Positions 25,028-37,859 of a stretch of 64,000 bases of DNA are shown piece by piece; the first letter of the stretch is position 1, and each line of letters starts with the position of its first letter. Source of the DNA: Tragulus kanchil. Its lineage: Eukaryota > Chordata > Mammalia > Artiodactyla > Tragulidae. A model generated the notes under the pieces. The model did no database searches. It was not told the origin of the DNA and was given only the letters and a program-made list of their open reading frames with translations. Made by a program: the position numbers and the translations under genes. The stretch covers positions 118,893,979-118,957,978 of the forward strand of contig JAIOJX010000032.1 of assembly GCA_022376925.1 (NCBI GenBank), written 5' to 3'.

Positions 25028-27133
25028 ACTGATAGAATAACTAGATAGAAAATCAACTATTATCAGTTGATACTGAAAAGCATTTGATAAAATGTAACAC
25101 TCATTTATGATAAAATCTTTAAAAAACAGAAATAGAAACTTCTTCAATTTCAAAAAAATCCAATAGCTTAACATTAATGGTGAAAATGGAATACCTTCCT
25201 GATAAGATTGGAAACAACACAGAGACATTCACATGCACGACCTTTTTTTTTTTTTAAATTTATTTATTTGGCTACTTCGGGCTCAGTAGTTAGCAGTGTG
25301 GGCTTAGTTTCTTCGAGGTATGTGGGATCTTAGGTCCCCAACCAGGGACTGAACCTGCATCTTCCACATTGCAAGGCAGATTCTTAACCACTGGACCACC
25401 AGGGAAGTCCCTACATGCATGACTTTTATTCAATGTAAAGCTGGAAGTCCTAGCTAATGCAACTTGGCAAAAAAGGAAATAGAAGGCATACAGATTGGAA
25501 AAGACGAAATAATCTGAAATGTCATGATTTTCAGATGGCATAATTGTCCATGCAGAAAATTCCAAGGAATCTTAAAAAAAAAAAAGGCAAATAAGCAAGT
25601 TCAGGAAAGTTACAGGAGGTAACATAAATAATTGTGTTTCTGTGCATTAGCGATGAACACATAGACACTGAAATTTAAAATACCATTTACAATTGTGCAG
25701 AAAAATGAAATAGGTGTATATACACAAAACATGTATGGGTCTCGCCTGCTGAAAACTATAATATGCCGATCAAAAAATAAAAGATTATATCTAAATCTAA
25801 ATGCAGGATGTAACTGTGTCCATGAATTGGAGGATCTTCACAGGAAAGATGTCAATTCTTCTTAAATTGACTTGCAGATTTAAAACAATTTACATCAATG
25901 TTCCAGCAAGACTTTTTGTAGCTACAGACAATATTATACTAGCATTATATGAAAAGGCAAGGGGACTAGATAGCTAAACAATTTTGAAAAGGAATAAATA
26001 GAATCAGTCTATCCAATTCAAAAAGTTATTATATAGCTATAGTCATCAAGATTTCATATCAGCTGGATAGTGGACAGAATCATAATTATAGTTGGGGACT
26101 TCAACAACCTTTCTCAAAAACTGATAGAATAAAAAAACTATTATCAGTTGATACTGAAAAGCATTTGATAAAATGTAACACTCATTTATGATAAAATCTT
26201 TAAAAAACAGAAATAGAAACTTCTTCAATTTCAAAAAAATCCAATAGCTTAACATTAATGGTGAAAATGGAATACCTTCCTGATAAGATTGGAAACAACA
26301 CAGAGACATTCACATGCACGACCTTTTTTTTTTTTTAAATTTATTTATTTGGCTACTTCGGGCTCAGTAGTTAGCAGTGTGGGCTTAGTTTCTTCGAGGT
26401 ATGTGGGATCTTAGGTCCCCAACCAGGGACTGAACCTGCATCTTCCACATTGCAAGGCAGATTCTTAACCACTGGACCACCAGGGAAGTCCCTACATGCA
26501 TGACTTTTATTCAATGTAAAGCTGGAAGTCCTAGCTAATGCAACTTGGCAAAAAAGGAAATAGAAGGCATACAGATTGGAAAAGACGAAATAATCTGAAA
26601 TGTCATGATTTTCAGATGGCATAATTGTCCATGCAGAAAATTCCAAGGAATCTTAAAAAAAAAAAAGGCAAATAAGCAAGTTCAGGAAAGTTACAGGAGG
26701 TAACATAAATAATTGTGTTTCTGTGCATTAGCGATGAACACATAGACACTGAAATTTAAAATACCATTTACAATTGTGCAGAAAAATGAAATAGGTGTAT
26801 ATACACAAAACATGTATGGGTCTCGCCTGCTGAAAACTATAATATGCCGATCAAAAAATAAAAGATTATATCTAAATCTAAATGCAGGATGTAACTGTGT
26901 CCATGAATTGGAGGATCTTCACAGGAAAGATGTCAATTCTTCTTAAATTGACTTGCAGATTTAAAACAATTTACATCAATGTTCCAGCAAGACTTTTTGT
27001 AGCTACAGACAATATTATACTAGCATTATATGAAAAGGCAAGGGGACTAGATAGCTAAACAATTTTGAAAAGGAATAAATAGAATCAGTCTATCCAATTC
27101 AAAAAGTTATTATATAGCTATAGTAATCAAGAT
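24985..27133. repeat. Tandem duplication 9, unit about 1.09 kb
   Basis: Bases 24985 to about 26050 recur from 26078 to about 27133. The end of copy one (tcatcaagatttcatatcag) is a noisy form of the true continuation (taatcaagattctatcag). The second copy lacks about 11 bases near its start (agaataaaaaaactatt). Each copy contains L1 ORF2 sequence and an inverted CHR-2-like SINE. Confidence 0.93.
25242..25412 (-). mobile_element. CHR-2-like SINE, inverted; repeated at 26323-26493
   Basis: From poly-T and aaatttatttatttggcta to ccaccagggaagtccc. It is inserted in the old L1. The second copy results from duplication 9. Confidence 0.85.
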
Positions 27134-27328
27134 TCTATCAGTGGAGGAACAGACACATCAGTCTGAACAGATCAGTGGGACAGAATAAGAGAAACCAGAG
27201 ATAGAAGCTCACAATCATGTCTAACTCATTTTTGCAAAGGTGCGAAAGCAATTCAATGGAAGAAAGCCAGTGTTTTCAAGAAATGATGCTAAAGCAATTG
27301 AATTTCTATAGGCAAAAAAGGGAATCCC

Positions 27329-27660
27329 GGGGCTTCCCCTGGTGGTCCAGTGGGTAAGGACACCGCCTTGCAGTGCAAGGGGTGCCGGTTCGAGCCCTGG
27401 CCTGGGAAGATCCCACGTGCCGCAGAGCGGCTGGACTGATGTGTCCAATCACCGAGCCGGAGCTCTGGAGCGCATGCACCCAGAGCCGGTGCTCTGCAAC
27501 AACAGACGCCACCTCGATGGGAGGCCCACAGGAGCCAAAGAATGAAGACAAATGAAAATAGAGAAATGAAAAACCAATAGAAGTGGCCCGCCCACTCCCC
27601 TCCCTCCCCAACCCGACCCCCACCCAAAGTAGATAAATAAATAAAATCTTTAAAAAAAAA
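27329..27660 (+). mobile_element. CHR-like tRNA-derived SINE (abundant 320-bp family)
   Basis: Near-consensus full-length copy with (taaa)n tail, inserted into an old L1. Target-site duplication aaaaaagggaatccc is present at 27314-27328 and 27661-27675. Confidence 0.93.
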
Positions 27661-27814
27661 AAAAAAGGGAATCCCATCTAAGTTTCATACCTCTTACAAA
27701 AATTAACTCAAAACAGATCATGGGCTTAAATGCAAACTATAAAACAGAGGAGAAAATACTCAAGATTTAAGGTTAGGCAAAGAATTCTTACAGTTAACAT
27801 CAAAAGTATGATCC

Positions 27815-28075
27815 AGGGATTTCCCTGGTGGTCCAGTGGGTGGGAAGTCCGCCTTGCAGTGAGGGGGGTACTGGTTCAATCCCTGGCTGGGGAAGATCCC
27901 ACATGCAGAGGAGTGTCTGGATCGGTGTATCCAATTATGAGCCTGTACTCTGAAGTGCATGCACCCAGAGCCAGTGCTCTGCAACAAGAGAGGCCACAGT
28001 GATGGGAGGCCCACAATGCCAAAGAATAAAATGATGGATGAAAAATAAAAATGATGACTTAGAGGCAAAAAAATG
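27815..28075 (+). mobile_element. Older CHR-like SINE
   Basis: Head gggatttccctggtggtccag, diverged body and an A-rich tail. It is also inserted into the old L1 of this region. Confidence 0.82.
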
Positions 28076-28271
28076 CTTAATATTCAAAAAAATGCATGAT
28101 CCATAAAAGGTAAAGTTGATACCTCATCAAAATTGAAATTTTTGCTCTGAGAAAACCTTGGTAAGAGGATGAAAAGACAGGGCACATTCTGGGAAAAATA
28201 TTTAGAAGTCACATTGCCAACAAAGAACTAAAATCTAGAATTTATAAAGAACTCCCAACATTTGCTAAGAA

Positions 28272-28877
28272 TGTTTTTTTTAATTTTGGCCTCTTTTATT
28301 GCTCCTTCATTTATTTTCATCCGTTTTAATTCTTTGTCCTGTGTCGGCCTCCCTTTGCAGTGGCCTCTCTTGCTGCAGAGCACTGGCTCTGGGCGCATGT
28401 GCTTGAGTGCTGGCTTGGAATTGGACACACCAGTCCAGCTGCTCTGCGGTATATGGGATCTTCCTGTGCCAGGGATCAAACCAGCGTCCCTTGCAACTGC
28501 AAGGCAGACTCTTTTTTTTTTAATATCTATTTATTTATTTATTTTGGAGAGGGGTGGGGAGAGAGGGGGGGTGGGCAGGTCACTTCTATTGGTCTTTCAT
28601 TTATCTATTTTCATCCGTCATTGTTCTCTGGCCCATGTGGGCCTCCCATTGCAGTGGCCTCTGTTGTCGCAGAGCACCGGGTCTGGGCGCATGCGCTCCA
28701 GAGCTCCGGCTCGGTACTTGGACACATCGGTCCAGCCGCTCCGCAGCACGTGGGATCTTCCCAGGCCAGGGATGGAACCGGCGCCCCTTGCACTGCAAGG
28801 CGGTGTCCTTACCCACTGAACCACCAGGGAAGCCGAAGGCACACTCTTTACCCACTGGACCACCAGGGAAGCCCCCC
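28272..28877 (-). mobile_element. Older CHR-like SINE interrupted by a younger one
   Basis: The older inverted SINE (tttaattttggcctctttta to caaggcagactc) resumes at about 28834 with gaaggcacactctttaccc and ends gggaagcccc. A younger member of the family fills the gap. Confidence 0.85.
28510..28834 (-). mobile_element. CHR-like SINE nested inside an older SINE
   Basis: Near-consensus inverted copy inserted in the older element. The flanks aaggcagactctt and aaggcacactctt are its target-site duplication with one change. Confidence 0.88.
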
Positions 28878-28975
28878 AACATTTAACATTAACAAAGAAA
28901 ATTCCCGCAAAAGACATCAAAGGTGACATCACTAAAGAGGATACACTGATGCACACAAAGAGATGTTAAATACTG

Positions 28976-29163
28976 GTGGTGGTGGTTCAGTCATTAAATC
29001 ATGTCCGACTCTGTGATCCCATGGACTGTAGCCTGCCAGGCTCCTCCGTCCATGGGAGTGGGTTGCCATGCCCTCCTCCAGGGGATCTTCCCAACCTAGG
29101 AAATAAACCCAGGTCTCCTGCATTGTAGGCAGATTCTTTACTGACTGAGCTACAAGGGAAGCC
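28976..29163 (-). mobile_element. Bov-tA SINE, inverted
   Basis: From ggtggttcagtcattaaatc through ggctcctccgtccatgggag to gagctacaagggaagcc. It lies in the old L1. Confidence 0.87.
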
Positions 29164-30059
29164 TGGTGTTAAACATTAGGAAAAGGCAAATTAAAACTAC
29201 ACTGGGATATCACCACATGCCTATTAGAATGGATAACATTTAAAAGTGATGACACCAGATGCTAGTGAGGATACAGAGAAACTGGATCACTCATACACTA
29301 CTAGTGGGGATGTAAAATGATACAGTCACTCTGGAAAACAACTTGGAAAGACTAATTAAAACTAAGTATGTGAGTACCAGGTTATCCCAATTTGCACTTC
29401 TGGGAATTTATCCCAGAGAAAAAAATAATCATGTTCCTATAAAACTTGAATATTTGCATCAGCTTTATTCATAATAGCCAGAACTGGAAATAATCCAGGT
29501 GTCCTTCAATGGATAAATGGTTAAAAATTTTTTTCTGGTATAGCCATATCATGGATATACTACTCAGCAATAAAAAGCATCCAATTACTGATATATGCAA
29601 TAACGCAGATGAATCTCCAGAGAACTATATTGAGTGAAAAAAAAATCAACTCTGAAGTTGTTCTTTACTATATGGTTACATTTATATAACATCCCTGAAA
29701 AGAAAAACTTACAGAAATGGAGAACAGATTAGTTAGAATAGAACAGGGCCAGGGGTTGAGGAAGGGGTGAAGCTGGGGTGTGGTTATAAAAGGACAACAT
29801 GAGGGATTCTTGTGGTGATGGAAATGTTCTATATCTTGACTATATCAATGTCAATATCCATGTTAGGATACTGTACTATAGTGTTGCAAGAGGTTACCAT
29901 TGGGGGAAACTGGTAAAGGATCCGTGGGGATTGTTATTATTTTTTTTTACAACTGCATGTGGATATCTTATTAACTCAAAAATAAAAGTTTAGTTTAAAA
30001 AATGAAAAATCTATGAACTGGCCATTTCATATTTATGAAAATGCTTGATTTGTCATATT

Positions 30060-30540
30060 TAGAAGGGTGAATATAAAGAATAAATTTAGCCAGACCTAAT
30101 ATGGTATTCTTCTATAACTACATTGTGACCATGTAGTCATGGGGAAGAGAAGTAGCCTTCATGATGTTTCCATAGTTTAAGGTTTAAATGGTCCTTCTCT
30201 TGGGTAGGTCCATGAGAGACATGCCTGTAAACCCTTATTTAGAGCACAGCAGTCAGTGAGTCTTCTCTGACTTGGAGGCAGTGATGAGCAGGGATGATCA
30301 TGGGATAAGGCCAGTTTACACCTTTATTAACAGTCTGGATAAATGAACTGCATTCATATGAATTAATTAAGGAGAAGTACAATAGTCTAGAATATGGGAA
30401 TTTAATTTAAAGTGATCTTAACATATTAAGACAATAAAATAAATGCTCTTCAAAAAGAAAAGCCTTTTATCTTTTCAAAAGGTATGAGAGAAAATGTGAC
30501 TTGTAAGCCAAAATAAAGTAGAACAGGTTTTTAAAATAAT
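30060..30540. other. Intron, nothing recognised (also 32140-32480)
   Basis: AT-rich intron with no clear repeat family apart from a possible MIR trace near 32170-32300. It is duplicated as part of block 10. Confidence 0.5.
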
Positions 30541-30541
30541 A

Positions 30542-30670
30542 TAGGAACTTCCCCAGTGGCCCAGTGGTTGACTCCACAGTTCCACTTCAGGTGGGCAGGG
30601 GTTCAATCCTTGGTCGGGGAACTAATATCCCACATGCTGTGTGGCCAACAAACAAATAAAATTCAAAAAC
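30542..30670 (+). mobile_element. CHR-type SINE; repeated at 31639-31767
   Basis: ggaacttccccagtggccca head and gctgtgtggccaacaaacaa tail; diverged. The second copy results from duplication 10. Confidence 0.78.
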
Positions 30671-32489
30671 AAAAACGTAATACATACTAATATGTATCGA
30701 TTTATTACTCTTATATGATGATAATAATAATGTAAAAGTTGCATGGACAAAAGCAGATTACCAGTTGAAAATGACCTAGAACTGAGAACATGTCCTGCAG
30801 TCAGTCCCCTGCACCTGAGGGACTAGAAAAACCACTATGACTCAAATTTCTCCTCCCCTCTAACGTAGCCCTTAATCTTTATTTACTGAGTTCTGACTGA
30901 AACCGATGCCCTCTGTTATTTTTGCACCATTCTATAATTCTGTAATTGTCACTGATCTTCACCTGATAGGAGCTGCCTAAGCAGCATCCTTTTCCATTTC
31001 TTTTTCTAGTATCCCTGATACATGGCAGTCTTATTATTTTTTTTTACAACTGCATGTGGATATCTTATTAACTCAAAAATAAAAGTTTAGTTTAAAAAAT
31101 GAAAAATCTATGAACTGGCCATTTCATATTTATGAAAATGCTTGATTTGTCATATTTAGAAGGGTGAATATAAAGAATAAATTTAGCCAGACCTAATATG
31201 GTATTCTTCTATAACTACATTGTGACCATGTAGTCATGGGGAAGAGAAGTAGCCTTCATGATGTTTCCATAGTTTAAGGTTTAAATGGTCCTTCTCTTGG
31301 GTAGGTCCATGAGAGACATGCCTGTAAACCCTTATTTAGAGCACAGCAGTCAGTGAGTCTTCTCTGACTTGGAGGCAGTGATGAGCAGGGATGATCATGG
31401 GATAAGGCCAGTTTACACCTTTATTAACAGTCTGGATAAATGAACTGCATTCATATGAATTAATTAAGGAGAAGTACAATAGTCTAGAATATGGGAATTT
31501 AATTTAAAGTGATCTTAACATATTAAGACAATAAAATAAATGCTCTTCAAAAAGAAAAGCCTTTTATCTTTTCAAAAGGTATGAGAGAAAATGTGACTTG
31601 TAAGCCAAAATAAAGTAGAACAGGTTTTTAAAATAATATAGGAACTTCCCCAGTGGCCCAGTGGTTGACTCCACAGTTCCACTTCAGGTGGGCAGGGGTT
31701 CAATCCTTGGTCGGGGAACTAATATCCCACATGCTGTGTGGCCAACAAACAAATAAAATTCAAAAACAAAAACGTAATACATACTAATATGTATCGATTT
31801 ATTACTCTTATATGATGATAATAATAATGTAAAAGTTGCATGGACAAAAGCAGATTACCAGTTGAAAATGACCTAGAACTGAGAACATGTCCTGCAGTCA
31901 GTCCCCTGCACCTGAGGGACTAGAAAAACCACTATGACTCAAATTTCTCCTCCCCTCTAACGTAGCCCTTAATCTTTATTTACTGAGTTCTGACTGAAAC
32001 CGATGCCCTCTGTTATTTTTGCACCATTCTATAATTCTGTAATTGTCACTGATCTTCACCTGATAGGAGCTGCCTAAGCAGCATCCTTTTCCATTTCTTT
32101 TTCTAGTATCCCTGATACATGGCAGTCTTGAATGTGTATAGAGATTTAAGGAAGAGACAATAATAGTGTAAGTCACGGGTTCCAGTCTCGGATTTTCCAC
32201 CTACCATTTGTGCAATGTTTGGCAAGGCAAAATCTCTCAGAGTCCTCAGTCTCTTGCCTTACTCGTAACATTATTGGGATCTCAGGAAGTAAAATGTGAA
32301 AGCATTTTGATAGCTTACAAGGCCAATTTAAATGAATGAAAGCCTAATAGATCAGTAGAAAAACAAGACATAGTCCATTATCTTAATGGAGTTTCAAGTC
32401 TAGTAGAGGAGATGTACTAAAAGAACCAGTCAGTTTGGCTTATTGAGCAGCTTCTATGTGCACAGGACCATGCTAGGTGTGCAGGGACA

Positions 32490-33180
32490 CTTCCTACTTC
32501 TCTTCAATTGAAGATATGAGCTCATGGCTTTCTGGCATCTTCTTCACCCCAAGCCCTGCCATCATCCTGGAAGATTCCAACGTCCACAGAGATCATCCAC
32601 CTTGGCATTTCAATTGCTCAGCCTCCTTATCTCTAATAACCTTCTCATTTCTCTCACTTTGCCAACCACTTATATAACCATGCTATGAGTTATGCTGCTT
32701 CACTTCTGAAATAGTAAAATTAGACATCTGGATTCCAGCTTTTCCTTTTTATATAATTTATACTCAGTGCAATCATAAGTAACTTAAATTCCTTGTCCAG
32801 CTCCCTTTACTTGCTTCTTTATCCAATACAGAGTCTATAGAGTTCCTTACTTTAATCACTATTTAAATAAAACATTCAATTCTCTTGCCCCACTGTCCTT
32901 CCACTCCACTCATGTGGCAGAACCACAACCAGGGATAAATTCAATTGTCTTCTCAAGTCTATATTAAATGTGACTAAATGCAAATTTGGGATCTCTGGGT
33001 CTGATTAAAGCCCTCCCCACCACCCTCTCTCCTCAGTCAGCATTCTTGTCCATTTTCCAGAATGATTATCTCAAACTTTTTCTCTCTTTTTCAAACTCTG
33101 CTATTTTTATTCTTCATTCACTTTGAGCTGATAACTTTGCTTTCTGCTTCACAGAGGACACAGAAACTATTGTTCTTGTA
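32490..33180 (+). mobile_element. Possible L2/CR1-clade LINE relic (endonuclease region)
   Basis: The plus frame near 32550 reads AIILEDSNVHRDHPPWHF, resembling the GDFNVH block of CR1/L2 endonucleases, followed by a pyrimidine-rich decayed stretch. The downstream part recurs in duplication 11. Confidence 0.4.
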
Positions 33181-34770
33181 TCAAACAAGTCCTTTGATAT
33201 CCTCTCAAATTATAAACTCATTTGGAATGGAACGTCCTTGATGGTCCAGTAGTTAAGAATCCATCTACCAATGCAGAAGACACGGGTTCAATCCCTGGTC
33301 TGGGAAGATTCCACATGCGGCAGTGCAACTAAGCCTGTGGGCCACAACTACTGAGGAGCTGGTGCTCCGCAATGAGAGAAGCCACTGCAAAACTTGTACA
33401 TAGCAAGGAAGACCCAGCACAGTCAAAAAAAAAAAACAAAACAAAAACAAAAACAAAAATCATTTGGATCTCTGTTTATCCTCCCTTTCTTCTTGTTACA
33501 GTGCACAAGGCCTGTCTCCTGACTAAGGCTAGCTGTTTTCTGGTTTTCTGAGTTCTAAACCTGCCCTTTTGGGGACTCTTCTGCACCAGTATTTAACCAT
33601 ACATGAATTTCCTCTTAACTCAGTTCCATATTCTCTTCTTTCTGAAACCAAACTTTTTGGAAAGTATTGTCTACACTCACTTCCAACGTAGAGATCATTT
33701 CAATTGCTCAGCCTCCTTATCTCTAATAACCTTCTCATTTCTCTCACTTTGCCAACCACTTATATAACCATGCTATGAGTTATGCTGCTTCACTTCTGAA
33801 ATAGTAAAATTAGACATCTGGATTCCAGCTTTTCCTTTTTATATAATTTATACTCAGTGCAATCATAAGTAACTTAAATTCCTTGTCCAGCTCCCTTTAC
33901 TTGCTTCTTTATCCAATACAGAGTCTATAGAGTTCCTTACTTTAATCACTATTTAAATAAAACATTCAATTCTCTTGCCCCACTGTCCTTCCACTCCACT
34001 CATGTGGCAGAACCACAACCAGGGATAAATTCAATTGTCTTCTCAAGTCTATATTAAATGTGACTAAATGCAAATTTGGGATCTCTGGGTCTGATTAAAG
34101 CCCTCCCCACCACCCTCTCTCCTCAGTCAGCATTCTTGTCCATTTTCCAGAATGATTATCTCAAACTTTTTCTCTCTTTTTCAAACTCTGCTATTTTTAT
34201 TCTTCATTCACTTTGAGCTGATAACTTTGCTTTCTGCTTCACAGAGGACACAGAAACTATTGTTCTTGTATCAAACAAGTCCTTTGATATCCTCTCAAAT
34301 TATAAACTCATTTGGAATGGAACGTCCTTGATGGTCCAGTAGTTAAGAATCCATCTACCAATGCAGAAGACACGGGTTCAATCCCTGGTCTGGGAAGATT
34401 CCACATGCGGCAGTGCAACTAAGCCTGTGGGCCACAACTACTGAGGAGCTGGTGCTCCGCAATGAGAGAAGCCACTGCAAAACTTGTACATAGCAAGGAA
34501 GACCCAGCACAGTCAAAAAAAAAAAACAAAACAAAAACAAAAACAAAAATCATTTGGATCTCTGTTTATCCTCCCTTTCTTCTTGTTACAGTGCACAAGG
34601 CCTGTCTCCTGACTAAGGCTAGCTGTTTTCTGGTTTTCTGAGTTCTAAACCTGCCCTTTTGGGGACTCTTCTGCACCAGTATTTAACCATACATGAATTT
34701 CCTCTTAACTCAGTTCCATATTCTCTTCTTTCTGAAACCAAACTTTTTGGAAAGTATTGTCTACACTCAC
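32606..34770. repeat. Tandem duplication 11, unit about 1.09 kb
   Basis: Bases 32606-33680 recur at 33696-34770, offset 1,090. The 15-base junction ttccaacgtagagat is a deletion-bearing version of the sequence that precedes copy one (ttccaacgtccacagagat), so the second copy begins with a noisy preface rather than new sequence. Confidence 0.95.
33229..33460 (+). mobile_element. CHR-1-type SINE; repeated at 34319-34550
   Basis: Head ggaacgtccttgatggtcca, then gggccacaactactgaggag, gcaaggaagacccagcacag and a (aaaac)n tail. The second copy results from duplication 11. Confidence 0.83.
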
Positions 34771-34928
34771 CATTTTCACATTCTCAGCTCACATGCCCTC
34801 CTCAATTCCCCTCCCATTCACCATCCCATGAAATGGGATCTTGGAAGCACTGCGTTTTCTGCTCTTCATTGGAACAACTCTTATTAAAGTCTCCAACTGC
34901 TTTCTTCTTAAATTCAGAAGTCACTTTT

Positions 34929-35254
34929 TTTTTTAAACATTTATTTTATTTATTTATCTTTTGGGGGGTGAGGTGGGGAGGGAGGGGGACGGGCGGGCCA
35001 CTTCTATTGGTCTTTTATTTATCTATGTTCATCCATCTTTGTTCTTTGGCTCATGTGGGCCCCCCATCACGGTGGCCTCTGCTGTCACAGAGCACCAGCT
35101 CTGGGCGCATGCGCTCCAGAGCTCTGGCTTAGTAATTGGGCATTTCGGTCCAGCCACTCTGCGGCACATGGGATCTTCCCAGGCCAGGGATCGAACCGGC
35201 ACCCCTTGCACTGCAAGGTGGTGTCCTTACCCACTGCACCACCAGGGGAAGCCC
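34929..35254 (-). mobile_element. CHR-like tRNA-derived SINE (abundant 320-bp family)
   Basis: Inverted, well-preserved copy flanked by cagaagtcacttttt at 34915-34929 and again from 35255. Confidence 0.92.
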
Positions 35255-35329
35255 CAGAAGTCACTTTTTATCCCTTATTTTGTTTTTGTTTGACTCATTG
35301 AGAGTATACAATACTCCTCCACTTCTTTT

Positions 35330-35590
35330 AAATTTTGCTCTCTTTTATTGGTTATTTATTTATTTTCATCCATCTTTATTCTTTGCCCTGTGTGGGCCTC
35401 CCATCGCAGTGGCCTCTCCTGCTGCAAAGCACCAAGTCTAGGCACATGCACTCCAGAATGCTGGCTAGCAATCGGACACACCAGTCCAGCCGTTCCATGG
35501 CACATGGGATCTTCCTGGGCCAGAGATTGAACCGGTGCTCCCTGCACTGTAAGGCAGACTCTTTACCCATTGGACCATCAGGGAAGCCCC
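35330..35590 (-). mobile_element. Older CHR-like SINE
   Basis: Inverted copy from ctcttttattggttatttat to atcagggaagcccc, more diverged than its neighbour at 34929-35254. Confidence 0.85.
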
Positions 35591-35719
35591 ACTTCTGTCT
35601 TCTTGAAACACTCTTTAACCTGACTTCTGTAACACACTCTCTCTCCCTCTCTCTCTTTTTGTTTGTAACACAGACTCTCTCAACTTTTCGTTTACTTCTC
35701 TGGCTATTTTGTCTCAGTT

Positions 35720-36740
35720 ACATTTGCTTCATATAGAGAAGTTTTCCTTAGCTTTCTACCTTTGAGTGTTTTTATCAAGCAGCACATGGGGACATATACA
35801 TCTCATGACTTGTCCTACCATCTATGTATTGATGATCCTCAAATTTATATCCAGCCTAGGCCTTCAAATCCATAAATCCAGCTATTTGTTGAACACCTAT
35901 ACTTGGCTGTTCCAAAGACACTCCAAAGACTGTCTCAAAAGCTGAACTCCTCTCTCCTTCCTCAAAATTATGTGAATGATTCCATCAAACCAGAAAATGA
36001 GGTCTTCCTTAACCTTGTCTCATACTCAAACTTTGCTTATAGTAACTTATTCCTCACTTGCTAAAATCATTAATCCTTGAGTCCTGTTGACTAGGTCTCC
36101 TCTCAATTTCTTTCATCCACTTATCTCCCTCCTCACAAACATCATTTCAGCAAAAATCTCCTAACTGGTCTTGCTGCCTTCATTCTGGTACAAACCATCT
36201 ACTTTCTACATGGCAGGCAGAGTGATTTTTCTAAAGCACAAATCCATCTGTGTCTCTGCCATGTTACTAAATCCTGCACGAGTTTCCTATTGTCTAAACT
36301 CCCTAGTGTTTTCATTCACGTTCCTTCAAGATCAGGTCCCTGACATCCTCTTCATTCTCATCTTCTCCTTCCTCATTTCCTTTCTACATGTTATGCTATA
36401 GCACCATTGAGGCCACTTTTAGTTCCTCAAACAAATCAAGTTTTTTCTTGCACATGTCATATCTCCCCTGAAAATTATTCTCCTATCATTTTGCTTTACC
36501 CTTGATTACCCATATTTTGGAACTCGATTTAATGTATCACTCCCTTTAAGAATATTTTCTGGTTCATTAGCTGGCCCAGAACCCCTTCTTTGTGCTCCCA
36601 TTCAATACTCTCTTGTTTAGTGGTTTATCTTCCCCCATCAGGCAATATGAACCATATGGATAGGACCTGTGTCTTATCTTGTAGCCTCAGTATCTACCTA
36701 CAGTACCTGGCACATGGTAGATAAGCAGTTTATTGTTGGA
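35720..36740 (+). mobile_element. L2 LINE relic
   Basis: tattgatgatcctcaaattt, ctgaactcctctctccttcc, atctcctaactggtcttgct, ggcaggcagagtgatttttc and the end cagtacctggcacatggtag appear in L2 order. It is heavily diverged with no coding potential. Confidence 0.7.
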
Positions 36741-37713
36741 CGTGATTGTGTGATGGATCTGAGATAAGAGGGGGCTGTGAAGTGGGGCACAGAAGATAAG
36801 AAAGCCAGGAAACACTATGAGAAGAGGAGAGAGGAAAACATACGGCAGATATGTAGACTTCTTACTGTCCTAGCGACGGGAAGCAGTCTGGACCTAGTCA
36901 TGGCAACAAGGCGTTCTTTACAGAGACGTATAGTGTCCTTTTCATGGCAAGGTTTTCCACCTCCATAAATTAAGGCCACAGCCTTGCTCCCTCTGGCAAG
37001 TATCTCTGCCATTTACCCCAAATCAGTTGGAGGAATTTCTGTCAGCTTTGATTATTAATATCAATTCTTCTCTGAAAAGCATTTAGATTGGCCATTTGAT
37101 CTCCACTGCTACCTACTCATTCTAAATTACCATCTCTTCATCTATGGCTAATATCCAGATTAACTGGTCTTTCCTCTCCAACTCATCTAATAGAGTTGCT
37201 AGACCTATCTTCCTCAAAAGTCCTGTAATACACCATTCTAGTGCTCAAAAACTAGAATTTAACTTTCCCTCCTACAACAAACCTACACATTATGATCTGG
37301 CTTCTGGGCTCTTGGCTCCTGTGACCACCGTAACACCTGCTCTCCAGCACTTCTCCAGTATATTGTCCTGCTTCTGTAGCTAGGTCTAATGACTTTGATT
37401 CTTAGGGCTCACTATAAACTTAGAACCAGGTTTTAAGGGGACATAAAATTCAGGGGCCTGAGACTGGCAAAATAATTCCTTCTATTTTAGAACAAAGATA
37501 AAAATTTGGCTGTACCTGGGCCATATGTTCTTAGTTCACTGAAGGTATCCTTTAGTATAATACATAAGTAAAAATTGTCATCTATTTGTCCTTTTGATGA
37601 TCGAGTTCTAGGCTTTTGCCCAGACAAAATTCGATTGCATCTATAGTATTTGTGCCCTAACACAGTGATGCATTTGTCTAAATCTCAAACATTTCTGTGC
37701 AAGATACTTCTGG

Positions 37714-37856
37714 TGGGACTTCCTTGATGGTCCCTTGTTAAGGGGCACAAGTGCTTCCATGGCAGGTGGCTCAGGTTCCACCTCTGGTTGGGAAACTGAG
37801 ATTACACATGCTGCAGCACAGCCAATACACACACACACATATATATATAGGGTGGA
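37714..37856 (+). mobile_element. CHR-type SINE ending in (CA)n(TA)n; repeated at 38819-38961
   Basis: gggacttccttgatggtccc head, cacatgctgcagcacagcc, then a CA/TA microsatellite as tail. The second copy results from duplication 12. Confidence 0.75.
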
Positions 37857-37859
37857 AAA

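Larger units (their letters stand above)
23545..30010 (+). mobile_element. Old L1 LINE in pieces, plus strand
   Basis: ORF2-like sequence appears in order: gagaccggcagtacggattg and taatgataaaagggtcagtc (endonuclease region), gaaaagcatttgataaaatg and gcataattgtccatgcagaa (reverse transcriptase), then aggcaaattaaaactacact, tacactactagtggggatgt and tcaatggataaatgg (C-terminus and 3' end). SINEs at 25.2, 27.3, 27.8, 28.3 and 29.0 kb interrupt it, and duplications 8, 9 and 10 lengthen it artificially. Stops are frequent and no open ORF2 remains. Confidence 0.8.
29934..32131. repeat. Tandem duplication 10, unit about 1.10 kb
   Basis: Bases 29934-31030 recur at 31031-32131, offset 1,097, with a clean junction sharing ttatta. 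Each copy holds the tail of an old L1, unassigned intron and a CHR-type SINE. Confidence 0.95.
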
